Source: Pseudomonadota bacterium (GTDB lineage: Bacteria; Pseudomonadota; Alphaproteobacteria; Rhizobiales; Devosiaceae). From it: a stretch of 12,349 nucleotides of DNA. The position numbers were made by a program, and so were the translations under genes. How positions within the stretch are numbered: position 1 is the first letter of the stretch; the number at the start of each line of letters is the position of its first letter. Shown here piece by piece: positions 1-6,288 of this stretch. Under the pieces are notes generated by a model that was not told the DNA's origin, ran no database searches, and saw nothing but the letters and a program-made list of their open reading frames with translations. The stretch spans positions 1 through 12,349 of the forward strand of contig JAEZHZ010000168.1 of assembly GCA_023436745.1 (NCBI GenBank), read 5' to 3'.

Positions 1-1095
1 GGGCTATGGACATGGTCGCAGTATATGCGGGCGCCCCTGGCTTCCACGGCTTTGCTCGGCCTTGTGGCTCTGACGGCCCTTGCTTCGTCCAATGCCCTGT
101 TCGGGCAGACGACGCGGCACCCTTCACCATTCTTCCAGCCGACCGCCAACGTGGCGGCGCAGCTGGAAGCCGTGCCCGTGCCGTTGCCGGCTTCCGAACG
201 CCCGGTCGCGGCGATCGAGCCGGTGCAGCAGACGGCCACGGTCAGCGAGGTGGCTCCGCAGACGACCGGCAGCGTGCCGGCGGCGGCTCCTGCCATCCCG
301 GACCAGCCGGTGGGCAATGCGGACGCCTTTGCGGTGCAGAAGAAGCTGGCGCAGCTGGGCCTGTTCGAGGGCAAGGTCGACGGTTTCTATGGGCCGATGA
401 CGGCCCGCGCCATCCGCGCTTTCGAGGAGCGCAACGGCCTTGAGCCGACCGGTGCGCTGACCCCGGACATCATCGATGCGATCAAGCGCGCGGATTCCGC
501 CGGACGCGTGCCGACGGCACAGCCGGTTGCCCAGCCTCAGGCGCAAGTGATCCAGCCTGCCCCAGTGGCAGAACCGGCACCGGTGCAGCGGGTGGCCGTG
601 GCTCCGCAGCCGCAGCAGGACCGCGTGGTCCAGCGCCTGCCGACCCTGTCGCCCATCGACGCGGCTGTCGACACCGTCGGCAGCGCCGCCGCGCAGACCA
701 TCGATTCCATCGTTGCAGCCGTAGGCGGCGCTCCCACGCCGGCTGCCGCCGTGACACCGGTCCCGGCCATGCCCGTGGGCAACCAGGCTGCGGCGACGCC
801 CGTTAGGGAGCCGGAGCCGCAGCAGCTGGCATACGCCACGACCGCCGCCAGTCCGCCACAGGCGGCGCCCAGGCCCCCGGCCGCCGTTGCGCCAGCCAAC
901 GACACCAGGCTGGTCAGCGAAATCCAGCGCGGTCTTGCCAGCCTCGGCTTCTATCGGGGCTCGATAGACGGGCACCCCGGCGAGGCAACGGCGCGCGCCA
1001 TCCGCGAGTTCGAGAACTTTCACCGCTATCGGGTCACCGGCGAGATCAAGCCGGACCTGATCGAACTGCTGCGCCAGGCTGGCGCGCCGGTCTGA
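1..1095 (+). CDS. Peptidoglycan-binding domain protein, 5'-truncated by the window edge
   Basis: The frame is open from base 1. The first in-window ATG (25) has no Shine-Dalgarno in front of it and is preceded by in-frame Trp-rich codons, so I infer that the true start lies upstream. Counting from ATG 25, residues about 5-25 form one hydrophobic segment, a membrane anchor or uncleaved signal. Two PG_binding_1-type repeats follow, at about 100-152 and 296-351. Each shows the pattern QxxLxxLGxxxGxxDGxxGxxTxxAIRxFE, ending in a G-x-(L/I)-x-x-D segment. Between them lies about 140 residues of Ala/Pro/Gln/Val-rich linker of low complexity. The likely role is a membrane-anchored periplasmic protein that binds peptidoglycan; no catalytic domain is visible in this part. 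The next gene starts one base after the stop, so the two are probably co-transcribed. The fold assignment is secure, the cellular role is not. Confidence 0.85.
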   Translation, partial: GLWTWSQYMRAPLASTALLGLVALTALASSNALFGQTTRHPSPFFQPTANVAAQLEAVPVPLPASERPVAAIEPVQQTATVSEVAPQTTGSVPAAAPAIPDQPVGNADAFAVQKKLAQLGLFEGKVDGFYGPMTARAIRAFEERNGLEPTGALTPDIIDAIKRADSAGRVPTAQPVAQPQAQVIQPAPVAEPAPVQRVAVAPQPQQDRVVQRLPTLSPIDAAVDTVGSAAAQTIDSIVAAVGGAPTPAAAVTPVPAMPVGNQAAATPVREPEPQQLAYATTAASPPQAAPRPPAAVAPANDTRLVSEIQRGLASLGFYRGSIDGHPGEATARAIREFENFHRYRVTGEIKPDLIELLRQAGAPV

Positions 1096-1096
1096 C

Positions 1097-1453
1097 GTGG
1101 CCGTCGGCGGGCTGAGAACCGACCTGTGGTGCGCCGCCTTCGTCAGACGGCACAATGACCTCGGCAACATGTGCGTCGTGGCCCGGCGGGGAGATCCCAT
1201 CGCCGGGCAAGTCTTCATCGAGGTGGATCACCTCGATGGTACGGTATCGCTGTTTACGCCGGCCCCGGTGATCAGCCGCGGGGATTCGGTGAACCTGGTG
1301 TTCCAGCGCCGGTTCACCCGGGTGGAACCCCCGGTTGTTCGTGAGCGGATCGCCCGCGAGATCGACTTCGATCCCGACCTGTGGGTGCTGAGCCTCGACC
1401 TGCGCGGTGATGATCCGGGTATCGATCTCGCCCCGGAACCCGCTCCGCGCTGA
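1097..1453 (+). CDS. DUF1491 family protein
   Basis: A 118-residue protein matching the alphaproteobacterial DUF1491 family in length and layout. It has an N-terminal LRTDLW-x-AAFVRR segment, a central G-x-x-F-(I/V)-x-VDxLDGTVSL(F/Y)xPAP stretch at about residues 38-57, and a C-terminal (R/A)EIDFDPDLWVLSLD stretch at about 87-102. No catalytic motif, signal peptide or membrane segment is seen, so it is probably cytoplasmic, and the family's function is unknown to me. The GTG at 1097 is the first usable start after the upstream stop at 1093-1095 and puts the conserved LRTDLW near the N-terminus, as expected. There is no clear Shine-Dalgarno, which suggests translational coupling to the peptidoglycan-binding gene. 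Its stop is two bases from the stop of the convergent DUF2336 gene. Confidence 0.8.
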   Translation: MAVGGLRTDLWCAAFVRRHNDLGNMCVVARRGDPIAGQVFIEVDHLDGTVSLFTPAPVISRGDSVNLVFQRRFTRVEPPVVRERIAREIDFDPDLWVLSLDLRGDDPGIDLAPEPAPR

Positions 1454-1455
1454 GA

Positions 1456-2607
1456 TCAGCTTGCGCGCTTGACGCCGATGCGGGCGAGGGCCTCGATCGC
1501 CTGATCCACCACCGGATTGTGCGCCGTGCCGAGCGTGCGGGCCAGCGGCCGGCGAGCTGACTGCTCGTTGACTGGCCTGTGCTCGGGCTTGGCGAGTTCG
1601 AGCAGGTTCACTTCCCCGCGCCACGCACTCATCAGATAGGCCATGGCATCGGGCGTGACGTTGCCGAACAGCGTCGCGAAGTCCGCGAGGGCCCGTGAGC
1701 GCTCGCTGTCGTGGCTGGTGGCGTGGATGAGTACCTTGAGCCCATCATAAGCGGAGCAGCCGAAGGCGCGCAGGATCACGAAGAGCGAGGCGCCGGTGAC
1801 GTCGTGGGCGATCTGGCCGCAACGCACCTCGTCGAGCCCGGTGAGCTGGCTCAGCAGGCGCGTGACCTCGGGGCGGCGGTTCTCGGAGAAGAGCTTCATC
1901 AGCGCCTTGGTGAGGTCCGCATTGGCAACGGTGAGCTGCTCGATGGTCTTCTTGATCGGCGCTGCCGGCGTGTTGCGGTCGGCGAAGGCCTGGATGACCT
2001 TGATGCGGTGTTCGTCGGACAGGTCGAAGAAGGCGGGCGCGAGCAGGGCAGCGTCGAAATCCTCACGCTGTGCAAGGGCCTCGGCGACAAGGTGATCCAT
2101 CTGCGCGGAGCGGGCGAGGGCGCTGAGATAGGCGCCGCGCGGTGCGATGGCCCGGTTGGACGCAAGGGCGCGATAGACCTTGCGGGAGTTCATCTGGAAA
2201 AGCTTGGCCAGCACGACGTTGCTGAGGTCGGACCGGGCAGCGACGAGGGAGGCGGAGGCGACATCGTAACGGGTGATGATGTCGAGCAGCGTGGCTTCGG
2301 ACAGCTCGCGGGCCCCGGAGAGGAAGGTGTTGAGGTCTTCCCCGATATTGTCGACCACCAGCCGCTCGAGGGCCGGCGAGAGCACTTCGGCCCGCCCCAG
2401 TATGGCTGCGCCCTTGGCGCGTGCCGTGGGGGTGGCAATGGGGAACAGGCGGCCGGCGAGAGCCTCGAACTGTTCCATTTCGGGAGGGGTGGGCTTGCCG
2501 CGCCGGGCATAGGCGTCGCAGGCGGCGATCAGAAGCGTGTTCGTCCGATCCACCCCACCGGTCTCGATGAGCAGCTGGAACGTCTCATATGGCTGAAAAC
2601 CAAGCAT
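1456..2607 (-). CDS. DUF2336 domain-containing protein
   Basis: A 383-residue, largely alpha-helical, soluble protein without signal peptide or membrane segment. The sequence resembles the alphaproteobacterial DUF2336 family: repeated helical units with an early LIAACDAYARR segment (about 27-37), a LVVDNIGEDLNTFLSGARELSEATLLDIITR-like middle and a late SAYDGLKVLIHATSH-like segment. These read as HEAT-like repeats, but no repeat boundary is certain. No enzymatic motif is visible; the biochemical role is unknown. ATG 2607 starts a typical MLGFQPYETFQLLIETGG N-terminus; it lacks a good Shine-Dalgarno. The gene is alone on the minus strand, divergent from the small TTG-started gene across 195 bases that hold a near-match CtrA box. 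Cell-cycle regulation is therefore possible but is only an inference. Confidence 0.82.
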   Translation of the reverse strand: MLGFQPYETFQLLIETGGVDRTNTLLIAACDAYARRGKPTPPEMEQFEALAGRLFPIATPTARAKGAAILGRAEVLSPALERLVVDNIGEDLNTFLSGARELSEATLLDIITRYDVASASLVAARSDLSNVVLAKLFQMNSRKVYRALASNRAIAPRGAYLSALARSAQMDHLVAEALAQREDFDAALLAPAFFDLSDEHRIKVIQAFADRNTPAAPIKKTIEQLTVANADLTKALMKLFSENRRPEVTRLLSQLTGLDEVRCGQIAHDVTGASLFVILRAFGCSAYDGLKVLIHATSHDSERSRALADFATLFGNVTPDAMAYLMSAWRGEVNLLELAKPEHRPVNEQSARRPLARTLGTAHNPVVDQAIEALARIGVKRAS

Positions 2608-2659
2608 TCTGGGTAACCGTGACTTCGGAATCGCATCCCACCGATGCGCGTGCTCACTG

Positions 2660-2688
2660 TTGACGCCAATTCGTTAGCAGACTGTTAA
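2660..2688 (+). promoter_or_regulatory. Possible sigma-70 type promoter
   Basis: TTGACG at 2660-2665 is followed, after 17 bases, by TGTTAA at 2683-2688. The -35 is good and the -10 poor. It would drive the small TTG-started gene and the lipoprotein gene behind it. The -10 overlaps the near-CtrA box, so the two would compete or cooperate if both are real. Confidence 0.25.
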
Positions 2689-2689
2689 C
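2674..2689. promoter_or_regulatory. Near-match CtrA-type binding site (TTAG-N7-TTAAC)
   Basis: The sequence TTAGCAGACTGTTAAC matches the CtrA full-site pattern TTAA-N7-TTAA(C) except for one base in the left half-site. It lies in the divergent intergenic region, 66 bases upstream of the DUF2336 start and 113 bases upstream of the TTG start on the plus strand. TTAA is rare in this GC-rich window, which makes the spacing notable. Regulation by CtrA is an inference. Confidence 0.35.
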
Positions 2690-2791
2690 CTTGACGATCT
2701 CTTAATGGCGCCACGGGCGTGGGGGCGTCGCGCGCCGGTGACTTAGCCGATCAGAACCGCGGCCCTGGTGGGACAGGGCGCGATCATGAAG

Positions 2792-2797
2792 AGGAGG
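2792..2797 (+). promoter_or_regulatory. Strong ribosome binding site that fixes a TTG start
   Basis: A perfect AGGAGG lies five bases upstream of TTG 2803. It is one of the best Shine-Dalgarno sequences in the window and is the reason for choosing the TTG over a longer reading that starts at 2719. Confidence 0.75.
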
Positions 2798-2802
2798 ACA
2801 GC

Positions 2803-2973
2803 TTGGGAAAGCTCGTCACGTTCCTGCAGCGGCCCAGAACCGCTCCCGCCGACGAGAAGCCGAGCGGTGATGCCAAGATCCTGATTTTTACCGGGGTGCG
2901 TTATGAACGCGGGACGCCGCCGCCGCCTACCACGACTGCCAATCCATCCGGGGGCAAGCGCAGCCGCGTCTAG
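2803..2973 (+). CDS. Small conserved-looking protein with a TTG start (56 aa)
   Basis: With the TTG at 2803 as start, the product is 56 residues. It opens (M)GKLVTFLQRP, continues through a Pro/Ala/Glu-rich stretch, reaches a core ILIFTGVRYER at about residues 27-37, and ends in a Pro/Thr/Ser/Lys-rich basic tail. I recall short alphaproteobacterial hypothetical proteins with the same two-part design (a G/A-K-(L/V)-x-x-F start and an ILFFTGVRYER core), so I take this as a real gene of unknown function. The AGGAGG ribosome site five bases before the TTG is the strongest evidence. A longer frame back to an ATG at 2719 has no comparable ribosome site, and its extra 28 residues look non-coding. 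No signal peptide or membrane segment is seen. The next gene's ATG at 2903 lies inside this one in another frame. Confidence 0.65.
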   Translation: MGKLVTFLQRPRTAPADEKPSGDAKILIFTGVRYERGTPPPPTTTANPSGGKRSRV

Positions 2974-3790
2974 CCTCTCCTTCCCATTGCGACTGGGCGC
3001 TGCGGCGCTGCTGATGCTGGGCCTGGCCGCCTGTACGGCGAGGCCGGTGGGCGATTTCGGACGGGCGGCTCCAAGCTGGACCCATGACGTTGCCATGCCG
3101 TCGAACGGCAGGGCTCTTGCCGCCGAGCGCGGAGAGCCGGTATCGCGCTTCAACCAGACCGACCAGGAACGGCTGATGCATGACCGCGTCTGGCGGTTCC
3201 TCGTTGCGTCCCATGCCAAGGACTGGGTGTTCGATGCGCAGGCGGAACTGCAGCGAACGCGCATTGCCGCGCCCGGCCGCGACCTGCAGTTCAGCACTGC
3301 GCGCTACTATGAGTGGTTGACCGATACCGCCTACACGTCCTCGCGGACCCGCTATTCCACGGTGGGCCGGCACATTGTCGCCGATCTCGACACATTGCCC
3401 GACACGTTCACGGCGATCTGCGCGGTGCTGGAGATCGACCAGCAGCGCAGGGTGGCTCTGAGCGGGCTGAGGAACCTGGCCCCGGATGCTGCCGCCAACG
3501 TCGCCGCGCGCAAGTACGAGAACGATGCCTTCATCGCCTGGTTCGTCCGGGCACTGACCTACCGCTACGACAGCTATGACTACGCGCTCGACAATCTGCT
3601 GGTGGAAACGCCGCACGAACAGTCGGTGGGGGTGGACGATGCCCTCCGCCGCTTGCGGATAGAGGTGGTGCGGGCGCAGCGCGGCGAGTTCTGCCTGCTC
3701 GCTGGCCGCCATCGCGGGGGACACCTCGATGTCGTGATACCGTCACGATACCAGCATAGCGGCGACACCGAAGTCGTGCTGCCCAAGTAG
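2903..3790 (+). CDS. Probable lipoprotein of unknown function
   Basis: From ATG 2903 the product is 295 residues, with an Arg-rich N-region, a hydrophobic stretch at about 29-43 and a lipobox L-A-A-C ending at Cys44, which suggests signal peptidase II processing and membrane attachment. The mature part is rich in Arg, Asp and Tyr and predicted mixed helical. It carries a WRFLVASHAKDWVFD segment, a YYEWL segment and an AIC-x-VLEIDQQRR segment. I recognise no enzymatic motif and no named family. The start is uncertain. ATG 2903 overlaps the preceding small gene by 71 bases and gives an unusually long pre-lipobox leader (43 residues). TTG 2987 is in frame, begins 13 bases after the small gene's stop, and gives a textbook 15-residue lipoprotein signal, but has no Shine-Dalgarno. 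chrA follows after 20 bases, so the genes may form an operon. Confidence 0.75.
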   Translation: MNAGRRRRLPRLPIHPGASAAASSLSFPLRLGAAALLMLGLAACTARPVGDFGRAAPSWTHDVAMPSNGRALAAERGEPVSRFNQTDQERLMHDRVWRFLVASHAKDWVFDAQAELQRTRIAAPGRDLQFSTARYYEWLTDTAYTSSRTRYSTVGRHIVADLDTLPDTFTAICAVLEIDQQRRVALSGLRNLAPDAAANVAARKYENDAFIAWFVRALTYRYDSYDYALDNLLVETPHEQSVGVDDALRRLRIEVVRAQRGEFCLLAGRHRGGHLDVVIPSRYQHSGDTEVVLPK

Positions 3791-3810
3791 CGGCTGGAAC
3801 TGGGGGTGCC

Positions 3811-5028
3811 ATGGGCGGGGATAGTCGCGCAAACCGCGAAGGCAGTGCCGGCGAGGTGTTCGGCGCGTTCCTCAAGCTCGGCCTGACTTCGTTCGGCGGC
3901 CCCATAGCCCATCTGGGCTACTTCCGGGACGAGCTGGTGACGCGCCGCAAGTGGCTCGATGACCGTGCCTATGCTGACCTGGTGGCGCTCTGCCAGTTTC
4001 TCCCCGGCCCTGCCTCGAGCCAGACGGGCTTCGCTCTGGGACTGATGCGCGCGGGGGCGCTGGGCGGACTGGCCGCCTGGGTGGCCTTCACACTGCCATC
4101 GGCGCTGTTGATGCTGCTGTTCGCCATGGGCGCCGCCAGCATGGAGGGCCCGGTTGCCGCGGGCGCGATCCACGGACTGAAGCTGGTGGCCGTGGCCGTG
4201 GTGGCGCAGGCGGTATGGGGCATGGCGCGGACACTGGCGCCGGACCGGCCGCGGGCGGGAATAGCGTTGCTCGCGTGGTTTGCGGTGGCGCTGCTGCCCA
4301 CCTGGGCAGGACAGGTCGGGGCGATCCTCACCGGTGGCCTGCTCGGGCTGTGGCTCTGCCGCGGCATGGTGGACACCGCAGGGGCGGCGGCGATGCCCTC
4401 GCCCGTCGGGCGCCGCGCCGCCATTCTGGCGCTCGTCGTGTTCGCGGCGCTACTGCTGGGCTTGCCGGTGCTGGCGGCGGTGAGCGGCAGCCATGCCGTG
4501 GCGCTGGCCGACAGCTTCTACCGCGCCGGCTCGCTGGTGTTCGGCGGCGGCCACGTGGTGCTGCCGCTGCTGGAGGCAGAGACCGTCGCCCGCGGCTGGG
4601 TGAGCGCCGACGGTTTCCTTGCGGGATATGGGGCCGCACAGGCCGTGCCGGGACCGCTGTTCACCTTTGCCGCCTACCTTGGAGCCGTGTCGGGCCCGGA
4701 GCCGAACGGCCCGATGGGGGCGGCGATTGCGCTGGTCGCGGTGTTCCTGCCCGGGCTGCTGCTGGTCGTGGGGACGCTGCCATTCTGGGCGGAGCTGAGA
4801 TCCCGGCCGCCGGCGCGAGCGGCAATGGCCGGTGCGAATGCGGCAGTCGTGGGCGTGCTCGGCGCGGCGTTCTACGACCCGGTCTGGACAAGCGCGGTGA
4901 CGATGCCGCTCGATGCGGCGCTGGCCGCCGCGGGCTTCGTGGCGCTGACGGTGTTCCGGGCTGCTCCCTGGATGGTTGTGCTGGCGCTTGCAGCCATTGG
5001 CGCGTCGCTGGGGCTTCTGGGGGGCTAG
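3811..5028 (+). CDS. chrA: Chromate efflux transporter ChrA (CHR family)
   Basis: A 405-residue polytopic membrane protein of the long, two-domain CHR family, which exports chromate across the inner membrane. The first half has the family motifs FGGPIAHLGYF (about 28-38) and CQFLPGPASSQ (61-71). The second half repeats the design with FGGGHVVLPLLE (about 244-255) and AVPGPLFTFAAYLGA (about 278-292). Roughly ten hydrophobic segments can be counted. Length is normal for the family and nothing is truncated. ATG 3811 has a GGGGGT sequence a few bases upstream. No chrB-like regulator or other metal-resistance gene is nearby, so chromate may not be the only physiological substrate. The stop overlaps that of the convergent DUF1254 gene in a shared CTAG. 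Confidence 0.92.
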   Translation: MGGDSRANREGSAGEVFGAFLKLGLTSFGGPIAHLGYFRDELVTRRKWLDDRAYADLVALCQFLPGPASSQTGFALGLMRAGALGGLAAWVAFTLPSALLMLLFAMGAASMEGPVAAGAIHGLKLVAVAVVAQAVWGMARTLAPDRPRAGIALLAWFAVALLPTWAGQVGAILTGGLLGLWLCRGMVDTAGAAAMPSPVGRRAAILALVVFAALLLGLPVLAAVSGSHAVALADSFYRAGSLVFGGGHVVLPLLEAETVARGWVSADGFLAGYGAAQAVPGPLFTFAAYLGAVSGPEPNGPMGAAIALVAVFLPGLLLVVGTLPFWAELRSRPPARAAMAGANAAVVGVLGAAFYDPVWTSAVTMPLDAALAAAGFVALTVFRAAPWMVVLALAAIGASLGLLGG

Positions 5029-5570
5029 ATCTCGGTCTTGCAGCTGACCGCTGCGAGGGCCTGCTCGAAGCGAGCCCGCACGGCTTCATGCGGCGGCGCC
5101 AGGCGCAGCACGGCATAAAGATCGTCCGACGCCGATTCCACCACCAGCACGCCTTCGGCCACATCGAGCTGCTGCTGGGCCAGCAGGCGCGTCTGCGCGG
5201 CGTTGAAGATGCCGAGATCGAGCGTGCGGCCGATGCCGTCACGATTGGTGGTCGAGTAGGTGACGATGCCGGCGGGATTGACCAGCGCCACCGACCAGAA
5301 GGCGTCGGGAAGCAGCCCGCGGAGATAGACGGGCCCGTCGCGCAGGTCGACGCGGCAGAGTGCGTAGCTCAGTTCCGGATCGAGCCCGAGCGGGTTTGGC
5401 TCGCCCGGCCGCACGGGAGGCAGCACCACCATGCCGCCGTCGGCATCGATGGCTTCGAGCCGGGTCCACAGCGTTTCTCCGGCGAGACTCGGCAGGGTGA
5501 GGATCACCACGATGTGGATCATGCCGCCCAGGATGAGGCCGGCGATCAGCCAGAGCAGGAAGCGCATCAT
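5025..5570 (-). CDS. DUF1254 domain protein, membrane-anchored
   Basis: A 181-residue protein starting MMRFLLWLIAG with one membrane segment at about 4-28, then a periplasmic domain like DUF1254. It shows an ELSYALCRVDLRDGPVYLRG segment (about 70-89) and an FWSVALVNPAGIVTYSTTNRD segment (about 95-115). The two start codons are consecutive (5570 and 5567). The first forms an ATGA overlap with the stop of the upstream DUF1214 gene, so translational coupling is likely. It is shorter than the large secreted proteins in which DUF1254 and DUF1214 are fused. A longer reading of this frame back to 6110 exists but runs antiphase through the DUF1214 gene and has an Arg/Pro-rich composition of no coding quality. 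Function unknown; a stable partner of the DUF1214 protein is an inference from the pairing. Confidence 0.82.
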   Translation of the reverse strand: MMRFLLWLIAGLILGGMIHIVVILTLPSLAGETLWTRLEAIDADGGMVVLPPVRPGEPNPLGLDPELSYALCRVDLRDGPVYLRGLLPDAFWSVALVNPAGIVTYSTTNRDGIGRTLDLGIFNAAQTRLLAQQQLDVAEGVLVVESASDDLYAVLRLAPPHEAVRARFEQALAAVSCKTEI

Positions 5571-6139
5571 CGGCACTGCTCCGCCGTGATTGTGGGCAGG
5601 TCGGTGGCACTCGACAGACCGGCAAAGGCCGGCATGTCGTAGAGCGTGAGCACCAGCCGGAACGGCCCCGCGCCGGTGACCTCCAGCCAGTTCAGCGGCA
5701 TCAGGGTGGTGCCGACCGTGACGGCGATGGCCCCGTTGCCGCTGCGGGCGAGCCGGCTGGAGCGTAACGCCACGTCGGCATCGGGCGCGGCGATGTTGAC
5801 ACCATCGGGATCGATCGCGGCCAGGGTCCAGAAGCTCGCGACCGGGGTACGCCCGGCGATGCGGTAGGTGCAGTCGCGGGTCAGCGGTGCGCCCTCGCTG
5901 TCCGTATCGGCGGTGAACTGCAGGCCCTCCGCCTGGCCGAGGGGCAGGGCGGCCGCGCGGGCGAGATGGGCGCGTGTATAGGGGTTGGGCGCGGCGGAGC
6001 CGACATCGGTCCAGGCGACCCATGGGCCGACCTGCGTGGCGCCGAACAGCCGCCCCTCGCTGAGGGCAACCCAGCTCAGGCCGAAGCCGACACCCAGCGC
6101 CACCACGCACATCATGACGAGATAGATCACGTAGCGCAC
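5567..6139 (-). CDS. DUF1214 domain protein, membrane-anchored
   Basis: A 190-residue protein from a GTG at 6139 (MRYVIYLVMM...), with an N-terminal membrane segment at about 3-25 and a periplasmic domain resembling DUF1214. The recognisable parts are DCTYRIAG (about 88-95), FWTLAAIDPDG (about 103-113), a G-TTLMPLNWLEV-like strand (about 143-155) and PFRLVLTLYDMPA near the C-terminus, the place where the family usually carries W-(S/T)-(I/L)-T-(L/V)-YD. No catalytic residues can be named. It is the first gene of a two-gene unit with the DUF1254 gene, which overlaps it by four bases. The Shine-Dalgarno in front of the GTG is weak (GAGA about ten bases away). An upstream TATAGG on the minus strand (near 6200) may be a -10, but no good -35 accompanies it. 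Confidence 0.8.
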   Translation of the reverse strand: MRYVIYLVMMCVVALGVGFGLSWVALSEGRLFGATQVGPWVAWTDVGSAAPNPYTRAHLARAAALPLGQAEGLQFTADTDSEGAPLTRDCTYRIAGRTPVASFWTLAAIDPDGVNIAAPDADVALRSSRLARSGNGAIAVTVGTTLMPLNWLEVTGAGPFRLVLTLYDMPAFAGLSSATDLPTITAEQCR

Positions 6140-6288
6140 GGGTCAGCGTCTCGTGGTGGGGAACGGCATGAGGCGAAGCGACCTGCGGGGAACGACACCA
6201 AGCCTATAGCAAGCCGGCGGGGGCGGGGGGAAGGCACCCGGCGGATTTGGTGGCAGCACGGCGGGGTTGCTGGGAGAGAACGCCAGGG
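6140..6288. other. Intergenic spacer between two same-strand genes
   Basis: These 149 bases separate the PBP1A stop from the DUF1214 start, both on the minus strand. They hold G-rich runs and no convincing terminator, promoter or small gene. Whether transcription reads through from the PBP1A gene into the DUF1214/DUF1254 pair cannot be decided from the sequence. Confidence 0.5.

Noticed and set aside
124..1218. A 364-codon minus-strand open frame opposite the peptidoglycan-binding gene
   Set aside because: Arg/Leu/Gly-rich low-quality sequence opposite two clear PG-binding repeats.
1711..2616. A 301-codon plus-strand open frame opposite DUF2336
   Set aside because: Composition (Gly/Glu/Val-rich, no domain) is that of a mirror frame; the minus-strand protein has clear helical family character.
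4215..5642. A 475-codon plus-strand open frame over chrA and the DUF1254 gene
   Set aside because: It crosses two confident genes in other frames, is Arg/Gly-rich and has no recognisable segment.
5025..6110. A longer start for the DUF1254 gene, at 6110
   Set aside because: The added 180 residues are Arg/Pro-rich and run out of phase through the DUF1214 gene; the ATGATG at 5570 follows a coupled stop and begins with a normal membrane anchor.
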